Below, piece by piece: positions 27,576 through 36,991 of a DNA stretch of 64,000 nucleotides (positions within the stretch are counted from its first letter, which is position 1; each line of letters opens with the position of its first letter). Location: NCBI GenBank assembly GCA_020848835.1, contig JADLHJ010000060.1, forward strand, positions 62,001 through 126,000, read 5' to 3'. The notes under the pieces were generated by a model, which worked only from the letters and a program-made list of their open reading frames with translations, ran no database searches and had not been told where the DNA came from. Source of the DNA: Candidatus Hydrogenedentota bacterium (GTDB taxonomy: Bacteria > Hydrogenedentota > Hydrogenedentia > Hydrogenedentales > SLHB01). The translations under genes were made by a program, and so were the position numbers.

Positions 27576-28670
27576 CTAAGCCGGGAAAATGCGCCGCCAT
27601 TTGAGCACGGGGTGCTCTCCGGGGACGCCAAGTGGAAGGACTTCACCGCACACGCGAAGGCCTGCGCCTGCATTGGTCATGATCACAACGCCGTCGCCGG
27701 TGGTCGGGCATCCGTCCACGAAACTGGTATTCGCGTCGTTGTTATTGCCCCACTGGAAGAAAAGTGGCGGCGCGGCGTCCGGCGTTTCCAGACCGACGCC
27801 CAGTCCCCATTGGACGCCTGGCGCCGCAACAACCCGCGGCGTCAACATCTGCTGCACCGATTCCGGTTTCAGATGAAACTTGTCCGCAGGCGGCGGCTTC
27901 AACAGTGCCGTGACAAAGCGCGCGTAATCCTCCGCGGTACACACCAGACTCGACGCCGCATTCGCCGTGCGGATCGGAAAGCGCGCAGGCTTTCCACTCT
28001 TGCCGTGACCGAAGGCCTGCCGCTTTTCGTAATCTTCGCGCGCGATCATGCTCGCGCTGGTCATGCCGAACGGCGTGAAGACCCGCTCTTGCAACAAAAC
28101 ATCGAGTGCAGCCCCGGTCTTCTTCTCAATCACCTTCTGCAAGTAAACGTAGGCCATCCCGGAGTAAGAGAACTGCGTCCCCTGCGAGCGCCCAAGCGTA
28201 AGCGGTTTGCTGGAAACATGCCAGTTCGGAAACCCGGTTGTGTGCGACAAAATCATCTTCGCGGTTATCGCCTCGACAAGCTCGGAGGGACCATTCGCAG
28301 GCGGCCTATCGATGGTGTACAACGGCGCGTCCAGATCAATCACGCCGTCCTCAGCCAGCTTCATCACCAAATATGCGAACACCGGTTTCGAAAGCGAAGC
28401 CGCCTCAAACACAGTCTCATTGGTAACCGCGTCCCGCGTCTCCGCATTGACAACCCCAAACGATTTGAACAGCGCGATCTCGCCATCACGAATAACCGCA
28501 ATCTGAAGCCCAGGCACCCCCTCGCGCTCCATCACGGGAGGAATAGCAGCGAGTAGTTCCTCGAAACCCCCATTGCTCTGCTGCGCAAACGCGGGACGAT
28601 GTAGCATGACGCTTGCGGCAACGCCGCATAATTGAAAGAATTTCCGCCGCGAAATCGGTCTAGCTCGCAT
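27576..28670 (-). CDS. Serine hydrolase, class C beta-lactamase family, Tat-exported
   Basis: A 364-residue exported enzyme. The N terminus has the twin-arginine motif SRRKFFQ and a hydrophobic stretch ending PAFA. The beta-lactamase/D-Ala-D-Ala carboxypeptidase fold is shown by S92-x-x-K95 (SLSK), a YSGMAY segment in the place of YxN, and HTTGFPNW. The C terminus contains VVIMTNAGAG. Such proteins are esterases, peptidases or PBP-like enzymes; a true beta-lactam activity is unlikely to be predictable. GAGGTGAC precedes ATG 28670. The membrane acyltransferase gene follows 162 bases downstream. Confidence 0.9.
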   Translation of the reverse strand: MRARPISRRKFFQLCGVAASVMLHRPAFAQQSNGGFEELLAAIPPVMEREGVPGLQIAVIRDGEIALFKSFGVVNAETRDAVTNETVFEAASLSKPVFAYLVMKLAEDGVIDLDAPLYTIDRPPANGPSELVEAITAKMILSHTTGFPNWHVSSKPLTLGRSQGTQFSYSGMAYVYLQKVIEKKTGAALDVLLQERVFTPFGMTSASMIAREDYEKRQAFGHGKSGKPARFPIRTANAASSLVCTAEDYARFVTALLKPPPADKFHLKPESVQQMLTPRVVAAPGVQWGLGVGLETPDAAPPLFFQWGNNNDANTSFVDGCPTTGDGVVIMTNAGAGLRVCGEVLPLGVPGEHPVLKWRRIFPA

Positions 28671-28841
28671 GTCACCTCACCTGTACTCAAAATCGTTATT
28701 AAATGGTGGAGAGATATCCTCTAAGACAGTTTAGTCGAGGTGCTGATAGAACGGAAGCTGCTCCTGTATGATGGTGGAACGGTGACTGTGGTTTAGTGAG
28801 TTTCAGTGCGTGTTGTGTCATCCAATCTGGAGGCTACGTCA

Positions 28842-29888
28842 ATGACCCGGATAGCACAAGTGCTGATTATAACTGCCGTGAATTTGGCAGTAATTTCGTG
28901 TGCGCGCTCAACCAAGGCGCTTCCAGAAACAGGTCCCAATTATCAGGCAACTACCACCGTCCCGGAGATCCAGCCGTCTCCGCCTACGCTCAATCGCTCT
29001 GTCGTCGGACGCGTGACCGACGAAGCACAAAATCCAATCGCCGGTGCGCGTGTGCTCGCCGTCCTCACTAAAGAGGAGACCGCGCCGTTTCGCTCGGACC
29101 GATTAAGCGTGAATTACATGCAGCGTTCGCGCGTAACAGAGACTGTGACGACAGCCGATGGCAGTTATGCGATAAACGGCTTCGCACACAAGGACGAAAT
29201 AGAACTATCCATACAGGCAAAAGGCTTCGCAGACAATCGACGAAGTGCGCGCCTGGACTCCGGATATGAAAAGACCGTGCGAGACGTAGTGTTGACACCC
29301 GGTCTTAAATTGCAGGGAAGGGTTACCGCGCCAGACGGATCTCCGGTTAATGACGCAATTATCGATGTGGATTATGCGTGGATGGCAAAAGGACACAGAC
29401 AGTTGCCTTGGGCCTACACGTTGACGGATGACGATGGAAGATTTCTCTTAGGAATAGACCGTGAAACGGACTGGATATCGCTCCATGTCATCTCAGAGCG
29501 GAACGGTCTATATTTTTTCATCAAACAGGAAGCTAAAGGCGAAATGTTGCTGAAAATGGAAGAACGCGCGAGTTTGAGCGGAAAGGTCGTCGCGCCCCCA
29601 GGAACCGCTCTGGACGATCTGGTCATCTTTGTAGACGGTGAAGTGCCGGAACCGCCAATGTACGCACCGAGGACCGGCCTGCGTGCGAGTGACCCTCGGT
29701 TCATAACGCTGGACAGCGATGGCCACTTTGAATTCACGGAGTTGTATCCTGGGCTCAAATACAGGGCAAACGTGTTGCGTCCAGTAGTTGAGAAAACAAG
29801 GCGATTTGACAAACTGCTTGCAGAAGACGTCTACCACGCGTTAAAGCCAGAAAGCAAGGGGGAGTGGAACCCAAGCGTTCCCGAGTAA
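28842..29888 (+). CDS. Lipoprotein with carboxypeptidase-regulatory-like domains
   Basis: A 348-residue lipoprotein (signal MTRIAQVLIITAVNLAVISC). Two or three beta-sandwich units of the carboxypeptidase regulatory-like type are seen: VVGRVTDEAQNPIAGARVLAV (about 63-83) with TADGSYAINGF, then LQGRVTAPDGSPVNDAIIDV with DDDGRFLLGID, then LSGKVVAPPGTALDDLVIFV with DSDGHFEFTELYPG. These domains mediate adhesion or carbohydrate contact. No catalytic residues are recognised. GGAGG (28829-28833) sets ATG 28842. A 308-base gap separates it from tpiA. Confidence 0.8.
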   Translation: MTRIAQVLIITAVNLAVISCARSTKALPETGPNYQATTTVPEIQPSPPTLNRSVVGRVTDEAQNPIAGARVLAVLTKEETAPFRSDRLSVNYMQRSRVTETVTTADGSYAINGFAHKDEIELSIQAKGFADNRRSARLDSGYEKTVRDVVLTPGLKLQGRVTAPDGSPVNDAIIDVDYAWMAKGHRQLPWAYTLTDDDGRFLLGIDRETDWISLHVISERNGLYFFIKQEAKGEMLLKMEERASLSGKVVAPPGTALDDLVIFVDGEVPEPPMYAPRTGLRASDPRFITLDSDGHFEFTELYPGLKYRANVLRPVVEKTRRFDKLLAEDVYHALKPESKGEWNPSVPE

Positions 29889-30196
29889 TGATTTCACTTG
29901 GTCCACAAAGTGGGAACGGACTATGCCAGCATTCGAGATCATACTAGCGAGAAGCGGGCGAATTACCAGATACTAGTTAAAGCTGTTACTGCGAAAATGC
30001 GCTGAAATCCAAGCGTTCAGAAGTAAAACGTACCGTGAAAAAGCGCACGCTTAACGTGCTTTGCGGCTAGTGATTCCATTTTCCTGCTGACGGCTTATTT
30101 GGCCCTGTCCACCTTTGTTTGCTATCCTATATCGATTTTTGCTCGATAAATATTGGACTTTTTTACTTGAATTAGCGAACCGAGAAGGGGGGACAT
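29889..30196. promoter_or_regulatory. Intergenic region before tpiA with palindrome
   Basis: A 308-base region. TATCGA (30130-30135) and TCGATA (30143-30148) form a 6-base inverted repeat with a 7-base centre about 50 bases before tpiA, with AT-rich promoter-like sequence around it. A weak hairpin (GCACG-CTTAA-CGTGC) lies near 30050 and may end the upstream message. No small gene is evident. Confidence 0.4.
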
Positions 30197-30955
30197 ATGA
30201 GTCGTAAGCCTTTAATAGCAGGAAACTGGAAACTCAACCATCTAACCGGCCCAGCCGTGGAAACGGCGGCGGCGTTGAAGGGGATGGTTGCGGGGGTGAC
30301 TGGGACGGAGATCGTGATCTGTCCGGTGTTTACGGTGTTGGACGCGGTGGGGACGGCCATTGCGGGGTCGAACATCGCGCTGGGCGGGCAGAATTGTTAC
30401 ACGAAGGAGTCCGGCGCGTTTACGGGCGAGATTAGCCCGCAGATGTTGGCGGACGTGGGTTGTACCTGGGTGATCATCGGGCACAGCGAACGCCGGCAGT
30501 ATTTCGGCGAGACGGACGCGTTGCTCAACGAGAAGGCGAAGTTCGCGCGCGCCTCGGGATTGAAGGTGATGTTCTGCATCGGCGAGACGCTCGAGGAGCG
30601 CAACGGCGGTCAGATGAACGCCGTGCTCGAGCGGCAAGTATCCAAGGGTCTCGAAGGCCTCAGCGACGCAGACTTCGACGGGCTGGCGATTGCGTATGAG
30701 CCGGTGTGGGCGATTGGCACGGGCGTGGTCGCGTCGCCGGAGCAGGCGCAGGAGGCGCACGCATTTGTGCGCGGGCTGGTGAAGAAGCAGTTTTCCGCCG
30801 CCATAGCAGACGCGGTTCGCATCCAGTACGGCGGCAGCGTGAAGCCTGACAACGCTAAAGAGCTGATGGGCAAGCCGGACGTGGACGGCTTTCTCGTCGG
30901 CGGCGCGGCGCTGAAGGCGGACAGTTTCGCGGCGATCGTGAAGAACGCGCTATAA
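30197..30955 (+). CDS. tpiA: Triosephosphate isomerase
   Basis: A 252-residue glycolytic enzyme interconverting dihydroxyacetone phosphate and glyceraldehyde 3-phosphate in the cytoplasm. Family landmarks are all present: GNWKLN with K12, the electrophilic His in IIGHSERR (H96), the catalytic base in AYEPVWAIGTG (E168), the flexible loop right after it, and the phosphate-binding YGGSVKPDN and FLVGGAALK. Length is normal. The start is preceded by AAGGGGGGA. It is alone here; the usual gap-pgk neighbours are absent. A strong terminator lies 46 bases after the stop, shared with the convergent mscS-like gene. Confidence 0.98.
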   Translation: MSRKPLIAGNWKLNHLTGPAVETAAALKGMVAGVTGTEIVICPVFTVLDAVGTAIAGSNIALGGQNCYTKESGAFTGEISPQMLADVGCTWVIIGHSERRQYFGETDALLNEKAKFARASGLKVMFCIGETLEERNGGQMNAVLERQVSKGLEGLSDADFDGLAIAYEPVWAIGTGVVASPEQAQEAHAFVRGLVKKQFSAAIADAVRIQYGGSVKPDNAKELMGKPDVDGFLVGGAALKADSFAAIVKNAL

Positions 30956-31001
30956 GAATTTGCCGCGAAAGATCGCAAAGAACACAAAGGAAAATATTTC
31001 T

Positions 31002-31060
31002 GGTGGCGCCGGCATCAGCGCGCATAACGCTTTGCGGTCCGGCGCCACCTCTTTATTATT
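31002..31060. terminator. Terminator between tpiA and mscS-like gene
   Basis: A perfect 11-base stem, GGTGGCGCCGG (31002-31012) with CCGGCGCCACC (31039-31049), is followed by TCTTTATTATTT and preceded by AAAATATTTC. It could work in both directions between the convergent genes. Confidence 0.75.
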
Positions 31061-31073
31061 TCATCAGCGCGGA

Positions 31074-33182
31074 TTACTGCGCGTGCGCTTTTTGTGCGGC
31101 GCGGGCGTTCGGCTCCGTTACGGAAGATAAGCCGTCCGCGTGCCCATTTCCGTTCCCACCGCGCAGGTAGAGTGTCTGCGTTGGGAAGGCAAACTCGATG
31201 CCGTGCTTCTCCGCCAGCCGGATAATATCGAGAAATAGACGTTCCCGCTCGCGCAGTTCGGTTCCCCACACTTTTACATCCAGGAAGCAATAGACCAGGA
31301 TGTCCAGCGAATGCGGGCCCAATTCGTTGAGATGCACGTAGTATTCGTCTTGCCGTATGGACGGTTGGGAGGCGATGATCTGGCGAATGCCTTCGCAGAA
31401 GATTTCTATCTTGTCCGGCGGAGTATCGTAAGCAATGGATACAATCGTCCGAATGCGGCGATACCTGCGCGCCCCGTAGTTATCGACGGTCGCCGTTATC
31501 ACTTCGGAGTTTGGAACGGAGACGACGGACTCGTAGAACGTGCGAATGCGCGTGCTGCGCATGCCCACATGTTCGACCAACCCTTCGATGTCTCTCACTT
31601 TCACCCAATCACCAATCTGAAACGGGCGATCGAAGAGTATCGTCAGCGAGCCGAAGACGTTGCTCAACGTGTCTTTCGCGGCAAGTGCGATCGCCAATCC
31701 ACCAAGCCCAAGCCCGGCGAGCAGGCTCATGTAATCGATATCGAGCGCATCGGCGATGGCGACAAATCCCGCAACAACGAAAACTAATTTAAAACAACGC
31801 GCGAGAAGCGGAACGAACAAATCGTCGAAGCGGCTGCTTTTGCCTTTTGCCTTATCGAGGAGATAGGCCTGGATAATGTCCGTAATCCGGAAAAGCGCCC
31901 AAATTATCGACACCACCGTTACAAGCTGCGCCGCGGCATCCAGCACGACGTACGCGCGCGACGGCAGGCCGAGCAAACTCAAGCCGAACAGCCAGCCCCA
32001 TGCGGTAATGGCCAATCGAATTGCGCGTTGGAGACCATCGACCGATTCGGCGCGAATTTCAAAGTTCCGGCGCGAAGACATTCGGCGCGCTATAATCGCC
32101 GCGCAGCGTGCGACGATACGCCCGAGCACAATGCTTGCGACGACCGTCGCGAGCATGCCGAACCATTGCCAATTTTCCAGGTAAAAGCTGCGGCGCAACA
32201 ACACCGGGGCGCGCCGATCGATCGCATCGCGTATGCTCATGGAAAGGAGCGTAGGCGTGCTGTCGCGTGAGATACCCTGTGCAAGCGGGCGATCCTTGTA
32301 CGTGTCGTAAAGCCCCGGCAAGTTTTCAATCGTTTTCGCGGTGAATTTCCAGGTCCGCAGGCCGGTATCCGGATCGAGGACACTATCGATCACAATGTTA
32401 CCCGCGGGCGCGAGCAGATGGACGTACGGATCTCCCGCGGAATAGCTGGGGATGTCTGCAATCTGCACTTTGCGGTCGCGGTCAAGCACGCGTTTCAGCA
32501 TCACCGCGAGTTCGCGCCCCATTTGCGCGCGGACGTTTTTACTGATTGCAGATAGGTCTAGTGCGCTCGTGGCCTTTTCCATGCCGCCCTGGCGCCAGGT
32601 GTTCATGCCGTTGATGAATGCCGCCATCGCATCGCGCGGCGACTTTAGCTGCGGGTCGAGTTCTTCGGCGGGCGGGGCTGCCTGCGGCTGTTCCGACACG
32701 GCCGCTTCTATCTGATCGACCACCTTCAGCGTCTGGTCGTAGCTGAATCGCCACAGGTTATCGTCATACTGACGCAACACGATTTTGTGCGTGGAATCGT
32801 TTGGCAGATCGATCGCTATCGATCGGCCTTCCGGCTTCTCCGGAATGCTGTCTAGCTTCACGCCCGCCTTTTCCAGCACGTCGTATAACTGGTTGGCAAG
32901 TTCTGCGCCGCGCGTGGCGCGTTGTCCCTCGGGAATCTCATCGAGGTAAAGGCACTTCAGCGCGTCGACTAGCCGTGATTCGTCGTTTGCACGAAGGGCA
33001 GTCATCGCGTCCGTAAAGCTGTTGAGCGCGCTTCTCGGACTTGTAAGATCGACCGGAGCGGGTGCAGCTTCGTCGCCGCGAGATGCAGGAATTACGATAG
33101 CGGTGAGTGCAAACGCTACTAAGAACGAAGCGACCCAGCCACGCGTGTAAAAAATACCGATTGGAGTTTTCGTTGTGTTCAT
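31074..33182 (-). CDS. MscS-family mechanosensitive channel, large form
   Basis: A 702-residue inner-membrane channel that releases solutes under hypo-osmotic stress. A signal-like N terminus is followed by a periplasmic region of about 330 residues, four membrane segments (about 365-385, 415-440, 450-470, 490-520) and the MscS core: GLGLGGLAIALAAKDTLSNVFG (pore helix), then PFQIGDWVKV and EHVGMRSTRIRT (beta domain) and VPNSEVITATVDNY. The C-terminal domain has the alpha-beta pattern of the MscS cage. The long periplasmic domain makes it a larger relative. GGGAGAA precedes ATG 33182. It diverges from the DUF4380-like gene. Confidence 0.93.
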   Translation of the reverse strand: MNTTKTPIGIFYTRGWVASFLVAFALTAIVIPASRGDEAAPAPVDLTSPRSALNSFTDAMTALRANDESRLVDALKCLYLDEIPEGQRATRGAELANQLYDVLEKAGVKLDSIPEKPEGRSIAIDLPNDSTHKIVLRQYDDNLWRFSYDQTLKVVDQIEAAVSEQPQAAPPAEELDPQLKSPRDAMAAFINGMNTWRQGGMEKATSALDLSAISKNVRAQMGRELAVMLKRVLDRDRKVQIADIPSYSAGDPYVHLLAPAGNIVIDSVLDPDTGLRTWKFTAKTIENLPGLYDTYKDRPLAQGISRDSTPTLLSMSIRDAIDRRAPVLLRRSFYLENWQWFGMLATVVASIVLGRIVARCAAIIARRMSSRRNFEIRAESVDGLQRAIRLAITAWGWLFGLSLLGLPSRAYVVLDAAAQLVTVVSIIWALFRITDIIQAYLLDKAKGKSSRFDDLFVPLLARCFKLVFVVAGFVAIADALDIDYMSLLAGLGLGGLAIALAAKDTLSNVFGSLTILFDRPFQIGDWVKVRDIEGLVEHVGMRSTRIRTFYESVVSVPNSEVITATVDNYGARRYRRIRTIVSIAYDTPPDKIEIFCEGIRQIIASQPSIRQDEYYVHLNELGPHSLDILVYCFLDVKVWGTELRERERLFLDIIRLAEKHGIEFAFPTQTLYLRGGNGNGHADGLSSVTEPNARAAQKAHAQ

Positions 33183-33434
33183 AGTGAGGTTCTCCCGCTA
33201 TGCCCACACGCAAAACAGCGCGCACGCAATGGATTGGATTGTGCTTTGCACCCTATCAAATTGCCGGAAGTTGTTCAAATTTCAACTGATTGTTTGATTC
33301 GAACTCTTGAAAGTTTCGTTGCCTTTCGATGTGAAGCGCCGGGCATCGAAATCCACTGAATACGATCCTGCGACGTTGCAAGCGGTATGGCCTTGCTCTC
33401 ACAATGCTGGTCTTCAATTGTTCGGAGTGTGCCG

Positions 33435-34265
33435 ATGACCTGCATGATGCTGACACTCGCAACCGTCATTTGCGCGGACACCACCTATGCTCTGGAAAAT
33501 GCAGCGTTGAGAATCGAAGTCGAGCCGCGTCTGTTTGCGGTGCGCTTTGTCGGTTTCAAGGGGAAGGAAAACTTCGTCGCACCGCTGCCAGTAATAGAAG
33601 CCGAAGCGGCAAATGCCACATGGGTAGACGCGGGAGGGTTGCAGACCGACGTACTGCCTTTTGCTGGAAAGGATGCGGCAGTTCGTCGTGGACCTGCGGA
33701 GATTGTCGAGCAACGCGACGACTACATCGCCATGCTGGGGCCGCCATCGGAGGTCAGTGGCGTTCGGTTGAAGAAGGAAATCCAACTCGATGCGGATGCG
33801 CCGCGCGCGCATTTCCGCGTGACGGCGCAACGCGTCGCGACCGAACCGGGAAATTGCGCGATTCGCAATACGATTCGCCTGCCGGAGAAGAACACAGTAC
33901 GCCTTGAACGTACCGACGGCGACGTGCGCGTGCTGGCGGGTTCAGACGTGCCGTATACCGGTGTGGTGAAATCGCGGCGATATTGGTTGATTCCTGTTCC
34001 ACCCACGAAGGATCTGCGCGGGGTGGTGTTGGGTGCTGACGCGACGCAAATGATCGTGGCGAACGATTCGGGTACGTGGACTCGGAAGATCGTCGAGCCG
34101 CCCGCAGATAAAACCAAGGTGCCGAATGCGAGTTCGTTTTTGTGTCTGCTGGATTCGCGTACGAATAGCTACGGCGCGGCACTACAGGGTGCGACAAGTG
34201 AGATTAAGAATGGGGAGTTCATTACGTTTGAGGAAGAGTGGACGTTCGAAAAACGGGGAAAATGA
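33435..34265 (+). CDS. Secreted DUF4380-like protein
   Basis: A 276-residue protein with a signal peptide (MTCMMLTLATVICADTTYA). The mature part is all-beta: NAALRIEVEPRLFAVRFVGF, DAGGLQTDVLPFAG, SGVRLKKEIQLDADAPRAHF, YWLIPVPPTKDLRGVVLG. The pattern resembles DUF4380, a sugar-mutarotase-like beta-sandwich, but no His/Glu catalytic pair is clear. ATG 33435 is preferred because GGAG lies nine bases upstream; ATG 33387 would add 16 residues. It lies 39 bases before the permease gene on the same strand, so it may belong to the sugar-uptake operon. The substrate is unknown. Confidence 0.6.
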   Translation: MTCMMLTLATVICADTTYALENAALRIEVEPRLFAVRFVGFKGKENFVAPLPVIEAEAANATWVDAGGLQTDVLPFAGKDAAVRRGPAEIVEQRDDYIAMLGPPSEVSGVRLKKEIQLDADAPRAHFRVTAQRVATEPGNCAIRNTIRLPEKNTVRLERTDGDVRVLAGSDVPYTGVVKSRRYWLIPVPPTKDLRGVVLGADATQMIVANDSGTWTRKIVEPPADKTKVPNASSFLCLLDSRTNSYGAALQGATSEIKNGEFITFEEEWTFEKRGK

Positions 34266-34304
34266 TGTGGTCTTGGAAAAGAGTGACATAGGGGAGTCGA
34301 TGAA

Positions 34305-35267
34305 GTGGGCCTAAAGGTGCGGCAATGGCTGCGGCCTTTCGCGACACTCATTGCCGTTGTTGCGCTGGCGACGATCTTTTCGCCGACGCGCGATGGATTT
34401 CCAATCTTTTGGAACGCGGACAATCAACTCAACATTTTGCGGCAGGTTTCAGAGATAGGCATTCTAGCAACGGCAATGACGCTCGTAATCATCTGCGGCG
34501 GAATCGATTTGTCCGTCGGATCATTACTTGCCTTGTCGGGAACAATCTTTGCCTATACCTTCGCACGCAAGGACTGGCCATTGGCAATGGCTGTCGGCTC
34601 CGCGCTCTTTGCCACGACCGCGTTTGGACTTGCCAGCGGCGCAATCATCGCGCGGCTACGCATGCAACCGTTCATCGTGACGCTTGCGGCAATGATCGGC
34701 AGCCGCGGTTTTGCGCGCTGGGTGGTGGACAACGCGACGATCGATGTCGGATTCGGTACGGGCTACGTCGATCGTGTAGTCGGATTCATCGCGTTGAAGC
34801 GCGTAGTTGTGCCGGCATTTCTTGTGGTGGCGATGTTCGGCTACGGGTTGCTGCGCTTCACCCGCTTTGGCCGTTACCTTGTGGCAGTGGGAGGGAGCGA
34901 AGTCGCGGCGCGGCTGTCCGGAATAAATGTTTCGTGGGTGAAGCTGCGCGTGTACGCGCTATCCGGCTTCCTTGCGGGTATCGCAGGCATCATTCACGCC
35001 TGCCAAAACCACCAAGGCAGCCCGAATGCTGGTGTAGCCTACGAACTGGACGCTATCGCAGCGGCAGTCATCGGGGGCACGAGCCTGGCCGGAGGCAAGG
35101 GCGGGATCGTAGGAACCGTCGTCGGCACACTCGCGCTCGGCATCCTGTCCAATCTGCTGGGACTCAACAATGTTGATGAAAACACGCAATGGATGCTGAA
35201 AGCGCTGATCATCGTCGGGGCAGTCTGGTTGCAAAGTGTGGGGGCAAGGAAGGAAACTCTTGCGTAG
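34305..35267 (+). CDS. Sugar ABC transporter permease (RbsC family)
   Basis: A 320-residue inner-membrane permease of the carbohydrate uptake transporter 2 family. About nine to ten hydrophobic segments are present, with the family motifs LVIICGGIDLSVGSLLALSG (about 60-79) and, near the end, YELDAIAAAVIGGTSLAGGKG. The start is GTG 34305: GGGGAG lies eight bases upstream and the overlapping ATG at 34300 is out of frame and stops at once. It is followed 22 bases later by the binding protein. The matching ATPase (RbsA type) is not in this window. Confidence 0.93.
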   Translation: MGLKVRQWLRPFATLIAVVALATIFSPTRDGFPIFWNADNQLNILRQVSEIGILATAMTLVIICGGIDLSVGSLLALSGTIFAYTFARKDWPLAMAVGSALFATTAFGLASGAIIARLRMQPFIVTLAAMIGSRGFARWVVDNATIDVGFGTGYVDRVVGFIALKRVVVPAFLVVAMFGYGLLRFTRFGRYLVAVGGSEVAARLSGINVSWVKLRVYALSGFLAGIAGIIHACQNHQGSPNAGVAYELDAIAAAVIGGTSLAGGKGGIVGTVVGTLALGILSNLLGLNNVDENTQWMLKALIIVGAVWLQSVGARKETLA

Positions 35268-35289
35268 GCGGAGTCACAAGGGGAGTGTA

Positions 35290-36306
35290 ATGAAAACAAA
35301 GTCTCTATTCGCGCTATGCGCCGTCGCGATGGCGGTGCTTTCTGGATGCGGACCCGAACAGACCGCAAAGCCGGAAACGCCAGCGCAACCTGTATCGAGC
35401 ACGAGCGAAACGGCAGCACCCGCGAAAAAGGTGTTCAAGATCGCATTCTCCCAGTGCAATAGTGCGGAGCCTTATCGCACCGTGCAGAACAACATCTTCA
35501 AACAGAACGCGAAGAAGTACGAAGGCGAGATCGAACTTTCGATTCAAGACGCTCAGCAGGACAACGCGAAACAAGTAAGCCAGATTGAAAACATCATTCA
35601 ACAAGGCGTTGATTTATTGATCGTAGCGCCGAATGAGGCCGCGCCGCTCACGCCCGTAGTGAAGAAGGCGCATGACGCAGGCATAAAGGTCATATGCCTT
35701 GAGCGTGATCTGGTTGAACCGGTCTACGACGTATTCGTCGGCGCGGACAACGTGAAGATCGGCGAGATGGCCGGACAGTTCGTCAAAGAGTACCTCGAAG
35801 CAAAGAAAGTTGAAGTGCCTGTAGTCGTAGAAATCAAGGGACTAATCGGCACCAAACCGCAGGAAGAACGCCACAACGGCGCGCGCAAGTTCATTGATAC
35901 CGTTCCAAATGTAAAGGTGATTGAAGAAGTCGGAAACTGGCTGCAGGACGAAGGCCGCAAGCGCATGGAAACCTTGCTCCAAGCCAATCCCAAAATCGAC
36001 GTTGTATATGGTCACAACGATCCGATGGCTATCGGCGCATACATCGCCGCGCGCGACGCAGGCCGCGAAAAGGAAATGAACTTCGTCGGCGTGGACGGGC
36101 TAGGCGGTCCCGACGGCGGTATCAAAAAGGTAATGGATGGCGTGCTGGCATGCACGTTTGTGTATCCGCCCTGCGCGGCGGAAGCGCTGGATATCGCGGT
36201 AAAGTTGCTGCACGGAGAACAAGTTGAGCCGCGCGTGATTCTGGAACCAACAAAAGTGTCGCCGGAAAACGCCGCCGATGTTTACGCCAAGGCAACGGTC
36301 GAATAA
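35290..36306 (+). CDS. Sugar-binding lipoprotein of ABC transporter (RbsB-like)
   Basis: A 338-residue periplasmic binding protein anchored as a lipoprotein (MAVLSGC). It has the periplasmic-binding 4 fold: FKIAFSQCNSAEPYRTVQNN, DAQQDNAKQVSQIENIIQQGVD, LIVAPNEAAPLTPVVKKAHDAG, then VFVGADNVKIGEMAG and VVYGHNDPMAIGA. It would bind a monosaccharide, as in ribose, xylose or rhamnose systems; the ligand cannot be told. GGGGAG precedes ATG 35290, which is chosen over 35236. It is followed by an ankyrin lipoprotein that overlaps or abuts it. Confidence 0.92.
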   Translation: MKTKSLFALCAVAMAVLSGCGPEQTAKPETPAQPVSSTSETAAPAKKVFKIAFSQCNSAEPYRTVQNNIFKQNAKKYEGEIELSIQDAQQDNAKQVSQIENIIQQGVDLLIVAPNEAAPLTPVVKKAHDAGIKVICLERDLVEPVYDVFVGADNVKIGEMAGQFVKEYLEAKKVEVPVVVEIKGLIGTKPQEERHNGARKFIDTVPNVKVIEEVGNWLQDEGRKRMETLLQANPKIDVVYGHNDPMAIGAYIAARDAGREKEMNFVGVDGLGGPDGGIKKVMDGVLACTFVYPPCAAEALDIAVKLLHGEQVEPRVILEPTKVSPENAADVYAKATVE

Positions 36307-36925
36307 ATTGCATCCGCGCATTCAACCTACTTTTGCCAGCGTTGCACTGGTGGCGGCAGTCCTGTTTTCCGGATGCGAGGAGTCAATTCACGACGCCGCA
36401 TTGAAGGGGGATGTTGAGACTGCTCGCCGCATGCTTGACGCCAATCCACAACTAATCAATGAGCGTAACAAGCTCGGGAAGACCCCACTTCACCAATCAC
36501 TCACCGGCGGCAACGACGAAATCATCAAACTCCTCATCGAGCGCGGGGCTGACGTAAACGCGCAGGACAACACCGGCCTGACGCCGCTGCACATCGCAGC
36601 TTGGTGGTCAGTGACCGCGCGCGCAAAAATTTTGATCGACCACGGCGCCAATGTGAATGCAATTGACAAATTCGGCGACACACCGCTCCACACGGCTGCC
36701 ATGAATGGCCGGGGGAAAATGTGCCAGTTCCTAATTACGAGCGGCGCCGTCATTGATGCGATGAATAAGGACAGTAAGACCCCACTCGACTTGGCGAAGC
36801 GAGAAGGGCAACAGGAATCGATTCGAGTAATTGAATACTACGAAAAGCAGAAAACAGCTATAAACGAAGAAGAAAAATTTAACTTGGGCTACCTCTGTTA
36901 CGCGGCACCGCCAGATCCGCTATAG
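36278..36925 (+). CDS. Ankyrin-repeat lipoprotein
   Basis: A protein of about 205-215 residues. The N terminus carries a lipoprotein signal ending LFSGC, and the mature part has about five ankyrin repeats: DAALKGDVETARRMLDANP, GKTPLHQSLTGGNDEIIKLL, GLTPLHIAAWWSVTARAKIL, GDTPLHTAAMNGRGKMCQFL and SKTPLDLAKREGQ. Ankyrins make protein contacts. The start is uncertain: ATG 36278 overlaps the binding-protein gene by 29 bases and gives a long N region, while TTG 36308, immediately after the stop, gives a better signal peptide. A role next to a sugar transporter is not known. Confidence 0.8.
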   Translation: MFTPRQRSNKLHPRIQPTFASVALVAAVLFSGCEESIHDAALKGDVETARRMLDANPQLINERNKLGKTPLHQSLTGGNDEIIKLLIERGADVNAQDNTGLTPLHIAAWWSVTARAKILIDHGANVNAIDKFGDTPLHTAAMNGRGKMCQFLITSGAVIDAMNKDSKTPLDLAKREGQQESIRVIEYYEKQKTAINEEEKFNLGYLCYAAPPDPL

Positions 36926-36991
36926 TTTTCTTGCGTCAAAACAGGCAGCAAAACCGAGCATAAAGCACGCGTTAAGTTAAGATCTTAAGAT

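Noticed and set aside
27612-28556. 314-codon frame on the plus strand
   Set aside because: Antisense to the Tat-exported serine hydrolase; basic composition and no recognisable motif.
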